From positions 75,271,696 through 75,335,695 of the forward strand of contig NC_084801.1 in the NCBI RefSeq assembly GCF_963169125.1: 64,000 nucleotides of DNA. The letters run 5' to 3'. Below the pieces are notes generated by a model. It saw only the letters and a list, made by a program, of their open reading frames with translations, made no database searches and was not told the origin of the DNA. The translations under genes and the position numbers were made by a program. Each line of letters starts with the position of its first letter. Positions within the stretch are counted from its first letter, which is position 1. Below, piece by piece: positions 21,909 through 32,111 of this stretch. Origin of the DNA: Humulus lupulus (taxonomy: Eukaryota > Streptophyta > Magnoliopsida > Rosales > Cannabaceae).

Positions 21909-24049
21909 TGTAACGACCCAAGATTTGATAATAAGGCTTAGGCCTTGATTAGTGTGCCTGGAGGGCAATATGTGAATTATTGTTTAATATGTGAATTTGT
22001 GTGAATATGTGATTAGTGATGCATGTTTAGGTGAATTAAATATGCATGTGGGCCCTGTCCGGTTATTAGGGGCATGATTGTAATTTTAGCCCGTTGAGGG
22101 TATAAACATAATAACTGTGATATACTTGTGATATATATGTGTTCCAGGATCTGAGATAGTCCTAGGGAGCGGTTAGCAAGAAAGTCACAACGGGGTCGAA
22201 AATCTGACTCGGGGCGAGTCGAGGGGTATTTCGGGTGTTAATCATTTTATGGGGTTATCGGGTTACGAAAATAAATATTTGGAGATATATTTGAGGTTAG
22301 AATGTCTAGGAGGGAATATCGGGGAAATTTACCATTTTTCCCTCGGGGACGTTTTTGGTACCCCGAGCCTTGAGGTAACCTTAGACGCTTAAGTTGAATA
22401 AAACAAAGTTAAGGAAACCCTCATAATATAGGGACCGACCAACCTATTTGGTCTTTCTCTCTAATCTTCTTCTTGGAAGCTTGGAGGCCTTGTGATATAT
22501 TGGAGGAAATTAGTAAAAAAAAACTAAGGAATTGGAGCTGGGATTTTGGGGAGTTTGAGGCTTGGAGTTTGGAGCTTAGAAGATCAACTCAAAGACTCAA
22601 CTAAGCAAGGGTAAGTTTCTAAATTGTTTGAATTATGCTTGAAATTCCTGCTGGTAAGTTAGAGTTTTGCATGTTGGGGGATGAAGATTCAACTTTGAGT
22701 TTGGTGAGGCTTTGAAGTAGAATTCTGGTTGAGTTTTACTGCTGAATCTACAGTAAGATCTCTATGATGATTAGTTAGGATTGTTGGCTTGCTTTTGGGG
22801 TTAATTAGATTGGTTTTTCGGGTGAAAATGGTGAGTTTTTCTAGGCTCGAGGGGTCGGGCCGCGGCACTGTTCTTGTTGAGCCGCGGCCCCTTAGAACTT
22901 GGGGCGCCTGGAATTGAAGACGCGTCGCGGTGCCCTTCAGGAAGGGCCGCGACGCATGTGTGCTATTTTAGGGCAGGGCCTCAGGTTGAGCTGGGGGCCG
23001 TGGCATGAGTCCCTAGGGCCGCAGCACTTAGTGCATTTTTGGTTTTTTAAGAGGTTCTAGGCTCGGGAATTCAATAGTTAAGGCTCAGGATGGATTTTAT
23101 CACCCGGATTGATAGAATTCAATGTCCCGGAGATTAGAATTAAGACTCGAAGTTATTTAATTGATGTATATTGTTAATGCGTTGTGACTAGGATTTCAGC
23201 GAGGCTCGGATTAGGGGACTGTGCTCGAGAAATCGGTGCTTGGAAGGCTTGGGACACAGGTAAGAAAACTACTGTTTCCATAGAACTTGTGCTACGGGCT
23301 CGTCCTTATATGATTGAGTTGCAGGGCTCGAACCTATATGACTGTGTGCAAGGCGTGGCCCTTTGATTTGTTTTATATGTTTTTAAATGTCTATTTAGTT
23401 AATTAATGTGTGTATATAAATGATGGAACGGCGATGACCGGGAACGGCAAGGGGCCTCGAGCAGCATTTAGCACGCAGAGTACGAGTTGTCAGGGCGAGA
23501 CCCCTAGGGATACTTGGGATATCCTTACGGTATAGACCACGAACCCAGGGCCTGGTAAAGCGCCTGGGATGGCATGGCTGTACGTGCATAGCCTGGTGAT
23601 GGCTTGATTTTATGATATGTGTTTGATATGCGTATATTATCTGCTTGTGAGGGTTTTCTTGTTGGGCTTCGGCTCACGGGTGCTCTTTGGTGCAGGTAAA
23701 GGCAAGGGGAAAGACGATCTACCTTGAGTATGGTGAGCGTGATGGGCAGTGCGTACATGTCTGGTCTGCCTGGCTGTCACGGCCAGGAGTGTTTTTGGGA
23801 GATGACTGTACTAAACTTGAATTTTGTCGTCTAGTCGACTCTGGTTATATTTTGAGTTGTAAATATTTCTAAACAATGTTTTTGGGATCCCAAATGTTAA
23901 ACGCTTTATAATTTTCAATGAAAGGTTTATTTTCTAATTTATGACACTGATTATGATTTATTTACACTTTTGTCCTAAAAGCTCGATTAGCGAGTTAATT
24001 GCACATTTTAAACTCACTTGGTAACGACTCTAAGAAGTAGGCCGTTACA
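21909..24049 (+). repeat. 5' LTR of H
   Basis: It runs from TGTAACGACCCAAG to AGGCCGTTACA, 2,141 bp. A TATATAAAT box lies at 23,413-23,421. It holds GC-rich segments around 22,857-22,955 with two strong hairpins, one of which is missing in the 3' copy. Confidence 0.96.
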
Positions 24050-24052
24050 ACT

Positions 24053-24064
24053 TGGTATCAGAGC
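24053..24064 (+). promoter_or_regulatory. Primer binding site of H
   Basis: TGGTATCAGAGC, complementary to initiator-methionine tRNA, 3 bp after the LTR end. Confidence 0.93.
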
Positions 24065-24386
24065 GAGCCAAGGTTTATGGTTTTTGGAGAATGACTGAAC
24101 ATGTACGCTCGTTGTCAGTGGCAAGCTGGACTCAAGGTTGGTTGGTAATAATTGAATTGTATGTCTGATTATGTGTTTAAATTTCATGTTTGCCTGCTTC
24201 TTCCATATAGAGCATGATGAATGATTTATATGGATTATTTCAGGGCATGGCACGTTGTGTGTGATATGTTATCTAGGTATTATGCGGATTGTTGCTCATG
24301 GTTAACTGACTTGACTAGGAGGTGGTTTTGGATGTTTCTATCATGCCTGATGAGCGGCATCTTTGATTGCAGGCATATTTGTTGAG

Positions 24387-25494
24387 ATGCCTCGTCAATC
24401 ATCCAGACTCCGCGGTAGTCGGACTGAGGATGCTAACTAGGGTCAGGTGCCTCCACCTGCCCCACAGAATTGGCAACAGATGTTTGCTGAAATTGAAGCA
24501 AGGCTACAACGAACAGAGGAAGAACTCCGCCAGTTGAGGTAACAGGCCCCTCCACAGGTTACTGGGTTGCCTATTCAACAGGTTATGGCGCCAGCGCCAG
24601 TCCAACCTATTGTGGAGAATAAATGGGAACCTTTGTATGAGAGGTTCAGGAAACAACATCCTCCCATCTTTGAGGGTGGACCGGACCCACTGTGGGCAGA
24701 GCAGTGGATGAATATGATCTCCTCTATTCTTGATTTCACGAGGGTTAACAGAAATGAGAGGGTAGCTTGTGCAAGCTACATGTTCAGAGAGGATGCCCGC
24801 ATCTGGTTGGATGTAGTAGTCCAGAGGAGGAATGTGACAGTTATGACCTGGGAAGAGTTCAGGAACATTTTCAATGAGAAATATTATAGTGTTGCAGTTG
24901 GAGCTGCGAAGGTTGATGAGTTTATCAACCTGACTCAGAATCGATTGACCGTGACAGAGTATGCCTTTAAGTTTGATCGTTTGGCGAAGTTTGCGCCAGA
25001 TCTAGTGCCGACAGATGCGGCAAGAAGAGATAGATCTGTACAGGGATTGAATATTATGATCTTCCGTAATGTGAAGATCACTTTGGACCTGGAGACTACT
25101 ACCTATGCTCAGGTTGTGGACAGGCCCTTACAGCTGAGGGGGCCGAGGACCAGATTTGGAGAGAGAGCACTGTTAGGCACGATGCTAGGAGGATAGTACC
25201 TCCTTCTATTGGATTCTGTCGAGGTAGTGTCTCTAGTGAGTAGAAGAGGAAGGCCCCAGATACCTTGTTCCTCCTAGTTCTGATAGGAGGGCACGGGTTG
25301 GATTTAGTGGTCATCAGGGCAGAAGTGATAATTGGAGGAGTTTCCCAGTGTGTCCTCGGTGCAGACGATGACATCAGGGTGAGTGCAGGATTAGGGCCTG
25401 CTTTGTCTGTGGGGGTGCCAATCATCTGAAGAAAGACTACCCACAAGCGAGGAAGGAGGAGCCAAAGCAGGGCGACGGTCTCGCTCCTGCCAGG
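24387..25494 (+). pseudogene. gag of H
   Basis: It starts with ATG at 24,387 (MPRQSSRLRG). Stops near 24,438 and 24,540 interrupt the N-terminal part. The capsid block (FEGGPDPLWAEQWMNMISSI, ACASYMFREDARIW, EFRNIFNEKYYS) is intact from 24,567 to 25,196. A frameshift then precedes the nucleocapsid knuckle ACFVCGGANHLKKDY, in which the last Cys is Tyr. Gag would form the particle. E and D encode close relatives of this protein. Confidence 0.9.
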
Positions 25495-25850
25495 GTGTTC
25501 ACTTTGACTCAGATGGAGGCAGAGACTAGCCCTTCAGTTGTGACAGGTCAGATCTCTAGTGCTTGTTCTTCTTATACCACATTTTTTGATTCGGGAGCTA
25601 CATATTCGTTTGTGTCTACTAGAGTGATAGATCTACGGTGTAGACCTAGTGTTCTGTATGCTAGGGGTTTTCAGACTTTGTTGCCGACTGGGGTAGTCTC
25701 TAGAAGGTGGATTAGAGCTTTACCAATAGAGGTAGATGGTAAGGAACTGTTTGCTGATCTGATTGAGCTTGCGATGGATGACTTCGACGTGATCCTAGTA
25801 ATGGATTGGTTGTTAAAGTATGGAACGACAATTGACTGCTAGCGCAGGAT
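25495..25850 (+). pseudogene. Aspartic protease of H
   Basis: FFDSGATYSFVSTRV carries the DSGA active site near 25,590. ELAMDDFDVILVMDWL follows, where family members usually have LGMDWL. The frame ends at a TAG near 25,842 within a conserved TIDC-RRMVTFEPEG stretch. It is the protease that releases the mature proteins. Confidence 0.88.
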
Positions 25851-25979
25851 GGTGACTTTTGAACCAGAAGGGGAGGTGCCCTTTGTATTTGTGGGAACAG
25901 ATAGTGGACCGCGGATACCTATGATTTCAGCATTGAAGGCTAGGGACCTGATGAGGGAGGGTGCATAGGATTCCTAGCG

Positions 25980-27266
25980 AGTATTGTGGATACCTCTAAG
26001 GATATGTCGGTTGGACCGAGGAGACCAGATTGGTATGCAAGTTTCCGGATTTATTTCCAGCAGATCTGCCAGGGCTACCACTGCAGCGGGAGATTGATTT
26101 TTTTATAGAGTTGGAACCAGGAGCGAAGCCAGTGTCTAGGATACCTTACAGAATGGCTCTGGCAGAGTTAAAGGAGTTGAAGATTCAGCTGCAAGAGTTA
26201 CTGGATTTGGGGTTCATCAGATCGAGTTTCTCGCTATGGGGTGCTCCAGTGTTGTTTGTCAAGAAGAAGGATGGATCTCTTACGATGTGTATTGACTACA
26301 GGGAGCTGAACAAGTTGACCATCAAGAATAAGTATCCATTCCCTAGGATTGATGATTTGTTTGACCAGCTGCAGGGAAAGACAGTGTTTTCTAAGATAAA
26401 TCTCCAATGGAGTTACCATCAGTTAAGAATCAAAGAGGAGGACATACAAAAGACCGCTTTCCGCATGAGGTATGGACACTATGAATTCCTGGTTATGTCC
26501 TTTGGATTAACCAATGCCCCAACAACTTTTATGGACATGATGAATAGGGTCTTTAAGGATTATTTGGATAAGTTTGTGATTGTGTTCATCGATGACATTC
26601 TGGTATACTCTCAGTCAGAGACGGAGCATGAGCAGCATCTACGTCTAGTTTTGCAGTGGCTGAGGGAGCATAGGTTATATGCTAAGTTTAGTAAGTACGA
26701 GTATTGGTTAATGCATGTTACATTTCTAGGCCATATTGTCAGTAAGGAGGGAATTCTGGTTGACCCAAATAAGATTGAGCAGTGAGAGATTGGCCTAGAC
26801 CGAGCAATGTTTCTAAAGTGAGGAGTTTTCTGGGATTCGCATGGTATTATTGGCGGTTTGTTGAGGGGTTCTCCAGGATAGCTACACCATTGACAGAATT
26901 GACAAAGAAGAAGATGATGTATGTCTGGACAGATAGATGTGAGAATAGCTTCAAAGAGTTGAAGCGGCGACTGATCACCGCACCAGTGTTGAGTCTGCCG
27001 ATGGACAATGAGAAGTTCGTGGTATATTGTGATGCTTCCAAAAAGCGTTTGGGATGTGTATTGATGCAAGATGGAAAGGTGATAGCCTACGCATCGAGAC
27101 AGTTAAAAGAGTATGAGCAGAGATATCTTATTCCACACATGATCTAGAGTTAGCAGCAGTGGTGTTCACACTTAAGATTTGGTGACATTATCTGTATGGT
27201 GAGAAGTGTGAGATATACACTGACCATAAGAGTTTAAAGTAATTCTTTACTCAGAAGGATCTGAAT
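25980..27266 (+). pseudogene. Reverse transcriptase and RNase H of H
   Basis: Reverse transcriptase is open from 26,030 to 26,785: [53 protein letters not shown], then the catalytic FIDD at 26,584-26,595 and [10 protein letters not shown] stop in IEQ-EIG leads into the connection and RNase H (26,782-27,147: [39 protein letters not shown]), which ends with a frameshift. It is a single RNase H, unlike the dual RNase H of the Tat elements. Confidence 0.92.
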
Positions 27267-28913
27267 ATGCGCCAGAGATGGTGGTTGGAGTTGGTTAAGG
27301 ATTACGATTGTGATATCTTATACCATCATGGGAAGGCTAATGTGGTTGCTGATGCATTGAGCCGGAAGGGCCCAGGACATTTGTTTAGTTCGAGGCAGAT
27401 ATCCGATAAGCTAGCAGAGGAGATGATTAGAGCGGGTATAGAGCTGGTGGTTGGTCGGTTAGCCAACATCACTCTTCAGTCTACGCTCCTTGAGAGGATC
27501 AAGGAGGCACAGGGGAATGATTCCCAGTTGAGGGGTTATAGAGAGAACATCTTAATCGGAGCGACTAAGGACTTTTCTATCTTGGAGATGGGGTTACTGA
27601 AGTATAAGGGTCGAATTTGTGTTCCAGTGGATACAGATATTCAGCGAGAGATCTTAGATGAACTGCATACCACTCCCTATTCCTTACATCCGGGTATGAC
27701 GAAGATGTACCAGGATCTGAGAACTTTGTATGGGTGGTCAGGTATGAAGAAGGATGTGGTAGATTATGTTGCCAAGTGCTTAACCTGTCAGCAGGTCAAG
27801 GCTGAACATCAGAGGCCAGCAGGGTTCCTGCAGCCTCTAAGGATTCTGGAGTGGAAGTGGGAGGATATCGCCATGGACTTCGTGGTTGGGTTGCAGAAGA
27901 CGGTGGGACAGCATGATTCCGTGTGGGTGATTGTGGATAGGTACACCAATTCTGCCCACTTTTTACCAGTCAAGATGACTTATACTATGGAGCAGTATGC
28001 TGAACTATATGTGAAGGAGATTGTTTGACTGCATGGGGCTCCGAGGTGAATAGTATCCAACAGGGACCCAACCTTCACTTCCAAGTTCTGGGAAAGCCTG
28101 TAGAAGGATATGGGCACACAGTTACGGTTTAGTACCGCTTATCATCCACAGACAGATGGTCAGACTGAGAGGACGATTCAGATATTAGAGGATATGCTAC
28201 GAGCCTGTCTGCTAGATTTCAGGGGATCTTGGAGTAAGTATCTTCCTTTGATTGAGTTTTCGTACAACAACAGCTATCAGGCAACTATCAAAGTGGCTCC
28301 GTATGAGATGCTTTACGGGAGGAAATGCAGATCTCCTATCCATTGGGATGAGACTGGTGAGAGGAAGTACTTGGGTCCTGAGATGGTTTAGAGGACTGAT
28401 GAGGTAGTTGAGAAGATTAGAGCTCGAATGCTTGCCTCCCAGAGTCGCTAGAAGAGTTATTCAGACCTGAAACGCAGGAGCGTAGAATTTCAGGTTGGTG
28501 ACCATGTGTTCCTTAGGGTTTCACCTTTGAGGGGAATGAAACGGCTTGGTGTTCGGGGCAAGCTGAGCCCTAAGTTTGTTGGCCCCTTTGAGATTCTGGA
28601 ACGGGTTGGAGAGGTAGCTTACAGATTGGCAATGCCTCCAGCTTTATCAGGGATTCATGATGTGTTTCACGTGTTCATGTTTCGAAGGTATGCGTCTGAT
28701 TCGACGCATGTTCTGAGTTATGAGAAATTGGAGCTAGATCAGGATTTGTCATACGAGGAGAAACCAGTTCTGATTCTTCACTGGAAAGACAAAGTCTTGC
28801 GGAACAAGACCATCGCCTTGGTGAAGGTGCTGTGGAGGAACAACAAAGTCGAGGAGGCGACATGGGAATTGGAATCTGAGATGCAGGAGCGGTATCCTGA
28901 GTTGTTCAGGTAA
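27267..28913 (+). pseudogene. Integrase and chromodomain of H
   Basis: The zinc region is [13 protein letters not shown]...CLTCQQVK. The core has MDFVVGL and [12 protein letters not shown], then stops near 28,026 and 28,046. The second catalytic Asp is replaced: the motif reads SNRDPTF (AAC at 28,059-28,061) instead of SDRD. HPQTDGQTERTIQ with the catalytic Glu is kept. The C-terminal part has the KFVGPFEILERVGEVAYRL motif and ends in a chromodomain (VLWRNNKVEEATWELE) at 28,913. With the Asp lost and the stops, the integrase is inactive. Confidence 0.92.
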
Positions 28914-28933
28914 TTTTGAGGAAGAAATTTCTG

Positions 28934-28948
28934 TAAGGAGGGGATAGT
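28934..28948 (+). promoter_or_regulatory. Polypurine tract of H
   Basis: Purine-rich TAAGGAGGGGATAGT just before the TG of the 3' LTR. The same motif is present in F (minus strand, 52,623-52,645). Confidence 0.75.
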
Positions 28949-31084
28949 TGTAATGACCCAAGATTCGATAATAAGGCTTAGGCCTTGATTAGTGTGCCTG
29001 GAGGGCAATATGTGAATTTGTGTGAATATGTGATTAGTGATGCATGTTTAGGTGAATTAAATATGCATGTGGGCCCTGTCCGGTTATTAGGGGCATGATT
29101 GTACTTTTAGCCCGTTGAGGGTATATACATAATAATTGTGATATACTTGTGATATATATGTGTTGCACGATCCGAGACAGTCCTAGGGAGCGGTTTGCAA
29201 GAAAGTCACAACGGGGTCGAAAATCTGACTCGGGGCGAGTCGAGGGGTATTTCGGGTGTTAATCATTTTATGGGGTTATCGGGTTACGAAAATAAATATT
29301 TGGAGATATATTTGAGGTTAGAATTTCTAGGAGGGAATATCGAGGAAATTTACCATTTTGCCCTCGGGGACGTTTTTGGTACCCCGAGCCTTGAGGTAAC
29401 CTTAGACGCTTAAGTTGAATAAAAAAAAGTTAAGGAAACCCTCAGAATATAGGGACCGACCCACCCATTTGGTCTTTCTCTCTCATCTTCTTCTTGGAAG
29501 CTTGGAGGCCTTGTGATATCTTGGAGGAAATTAGTAAAAAAAAACTAAGGAATTGGAGCTGGGATTTTGGGGAGTTTGAGGCTTGGAGTTTGGAGCTTAG
29601 AAGATCAACTCAAAGACTCAACTAAGCAAGGGTAAGTTTCTAAATTGTTTGAATTATGCTTGAAATTCCTGCTGGTAAGTTAGAGTTTTGCATGTTGGGG
29701 GATGAAGATTCAACTTTGAGTTTAGTGAGGCTTTGAACTAGAATTCTGGTTGGGTTTTACTGTTGAATCTACAGTATGATCTCTGTGATGATTAGTTAGG
29801 ATTGTTGGCTTGCTTTTGGGGTTAATTAGATAGGTTTTTGGGGGTGAAAATGGTGAGTTTTTCTGGGATCGAGGGTTTGGGCCGCGGTGCTGTTCTTGCT
29901 GAGTCGCGACCCCTTAGAACTTGGGGCGCTTGGAATTGAAGGTGCGGCGCGGCGCGTGTGGGCTATTTTAAGGCAGGGCCTCAGGTTGAGCTGGGGGCCG
30001 CAGCATAAGTCCCTAGGGCCACAGCACTTAGTGCATTTTTGCGTTTTTAAGAGGTTCTAGGATCGAGAATTCAATAGTTAAGGCTCGATATGGCTTTTAT
30101 CACCTAGATTGATAGAATTCAATGCCCCGAAGATTAGAATTAAGACTCGAAGATATTTAATGGATGTATATTGTTAATGTGTTTGTGACTAGGATTTTTG
30201 CGAGGCTCGAATTATGGGACTATGCTCGAGACATCGGTGCTTGGAAGGCTCGGGACACAGGTAAGAAAACTACTGTTTCCATAGAGCTTGTGTTGTAGGG
30301 GTCGGCCCTATATGATTGAGTTGAAGAGCTCGACCCTATATGACTGTGTCCAGGGCGTGGCCCCTTTATTTGTTTTATATGTGTTTAAATGTCTGTTCAG
30401 TTAATTAATGTGTGTTTATAAATGATGGAACAATGATGGCCGAGAACGGCGAAGGCCAGGAATGGCGAAGGCCGAGAACGGCAAGGTGCCAGGAGCAGCG
30501 TTTAGCACGCGGAGTGCGAGTTACCAGGGTGAGACCCCTAGGGTTACCTGGATATCCTTACGGTATAGACCATGAACCCAGGGCCTAGTAAAGCGCCTGG
30601 GACAGCATGGCCGTACGTGTATAGCCTGGTGATGGCTTGATTTTATGTTATGTGTTTGATATGAGTATATTATCTGCTTGTGAGGGTTTTCTTGTTCGAC
30701 TTCGGCTCATGGGTGCTCTATGGTGAAGGTAAAGGCAAGGGGAAAGCCGATCAACCTTAAGTATGGTGAGCGTGACGGGCGGTGCGTACATGTCTGGTCT
30801 GCCTGGCTGTCACGACCAGGAGCGTTTTTGGGAGATGACTATACTAAACTTGAATTTTGTCGTCTAATCGACTCTGGTTATATTTTGAGTTGTAAATATT
30901 TCTAAACAATGTGTTTTGGGATCCAAAATGTTAAACGCTTTATAATTTTCAATGAAAGGTTTATTTTCTAATTTATGACTATGATTATGATTTAATTACA
31001 CTTTTGTCCTAAAAGCTCGATTAGCGAGTTAATTGCCCATTTTAAACTCACTTGGTAACGACTCTAAGGCAGTAGGGCGTTACA
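28949..31084 (+). repeat. 3' LTR of H
   Basis: It runs from TGTAATGACCCAAG to AGGGCGTTACA, 2,136 bp. It aligns with the 5' copy over its whole length. It lacks a 17-bp segment near the start and the hairpin segment around 22,930. It has an expanded run of AACGGCGAAGGCC-type units at 30,428-30,487. Confidence 0.96.
30428..30487 (+). repeat. GC-rich minisatellite in the H 3' LTR
   Basis: Three imperfect copies of a roughly 17-18-bp unit (GGCCGAGAACGGCGAAG). The 5' LTR has only one to two copies at about 23,425-23,452. Element E has more copies, in the opposite orientation, at 59,500-59,600. Confidence 0.75.
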
Positions 31085-31307
31085 GTCGACGCCACCTCTA
31101 GGTTTGAAATCTTGTCCTTTATAGATGCGTTCTCAGGGTACAACCAAATTTTGATGCATGTCGCTGACCATCGCTGACCAAGAGCACACCATTATACGAA
31201 TAGACAAAGGTGGATACTGCTACAAAGTGATGCCTTTTTGTCTGAAGAATGCTGGTGCCACATATTAAAGACTAGTGAATCAGATATTCAAAAACTAGCT
31301 CGGTAGG
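31085..31307 (+). pseudogene. Middle of the reverse transcriptase of A, between H and B
   Basis: This 223-bp segment continues the frame of A: VDATSRFE, LSFIDAFSGYNQILMHVADH, then after a small duplication of ATCGCTGACC it reads GGYCYKVMPFCLKNAGATY and LVNQIF. It starts with the second GTCGA duplication of H and ends with the first GTAGG duplication of B. The catalytic motif lies beyond B at 44,766. Confidence 0.9.
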
Positions 31308-32057
31308 TGTACTCCCTGATTTTCCCACGGGCTGATTAGCGAGCTGAGCTGCGGCCTAATCATGATTATCTCGTGGACATCCCCAAAACCGGAGCTTCCA
31401 TCATAAGATCATACCTCCTTAGCTCGAGGTAACCTGAGGGTTCGCCTCTGGTAACTTAAGGACAGAGTCTGGGCTCTGAAGGCCGAAGGTCAAGTTAAGT
31501 ATCCAACTCGTAGTACGAGCTAGAGTTGGAGGCTATGACCCTTTATAAAGTCAGCCACGCAAGGTAAACGTGCATGTATCAGACATCACGTGTTTGATAT
31601 ATCCCTGACTTCTCGGACACGCAGCAGGAATGTGCGTATTCAGACACCCACGACTGGGTTGGGCCGTGTGGCCCATTATCTCCTTACCTAGTGATTTGAT
31701 CACACTTATGTGTCCGGTTTAGGAATTAATCATGAATGTCACAGAGTTGACATGATAGGTAAGAAGGTCACGGGATGACCTTCTTACCAACTCCCAGGTG
31801 CCTTCTCCTATAAATATGGAGACCTTGGGAGTTAATAGACGTTGGATTCTCCATTGTAAGAAATACCCTGTAATCAAATATCCAGTATATAGCAATAATA
31901 CTGACTAGTGGAGTAGAAGGATTTTAACCACTCAAAAAACGCATTATTGTGTCACCAACTCATTTCTAAGATCATATATCTGTTTCGGTTCAACATAAGC
32001 ACTAATCCCTTTCTCTTCTTTTCTTAATTTCCTGTTGGTGAAGAACTGCGTCAAAAG
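31308..32057 (+). repeat. 5' LTR of B
   Basis: It runs from TGTACTCCCTGATTTTCCCA to GCGTCAAAA (the 3' copy ends in GCATCAACA), 750 bp. The TATA box is at 31,809-31,816. Confidence 0.95.
31809..31816 (+). promoter_or_regulatory. TATA box in the B 5' LTR
   Basis: TATAAATA within CTCCTATAAATATGGAGA, repeated in the 3' LTR at 44,495-44,502 and in the C LTR. It is the likely start of the gag-pol transcript. Confidence 0.6.
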
Positions 32058-32077
32058 TTTGGTGCTTTCATTGAGAG
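32058..32077 (+). promoter_or_regulatory. Probable primer binding site of B
   Basis: GTTTGGTGCTTTCATTGAGA directly follows the 5' LTR, as in A and C. The tRNA is not assigned. Confidence 0.5.
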
Positions 32078-32111
32078 CAAGTTCGATTAGTGCTGTCGCA
32101 AACATCCAACT

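Larger units (their letters stand above)
21909..31084 (+). mobile_element. Chromovirus-type retrotransposon H, full length
   Basis: It is bounded by 2.1-kb LTRs with TGTAA...TTACA ends and a perfect 5-bp target duplication, GTCGA at 21,904-21,908 and 31,085-31,089. The primer site is initiator-Met and the polypurine tract lies before the 3' LTR. It encodes gag, protease, reverse transcriptase, RNase H, integrase and a chromodomain with several stops. Reading by eye, the first 300 bp of the LTRs differ at about ten positions plus one 17-bp indel. The long LTRs and C-terminal chromodomain fit the Tekay/Del group. It is inserted in the reverse transcriptase gene of A. Confidence 0.96.

Noticed and set aside
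23184..23366. Short frames in the H LTRs, such as 23,184-23,366 and 23,687-23,872 (the latter repeated at 30,720-30,905)
   Set aside because: They recur only because the LTR is present twice; no sign of coding selection.
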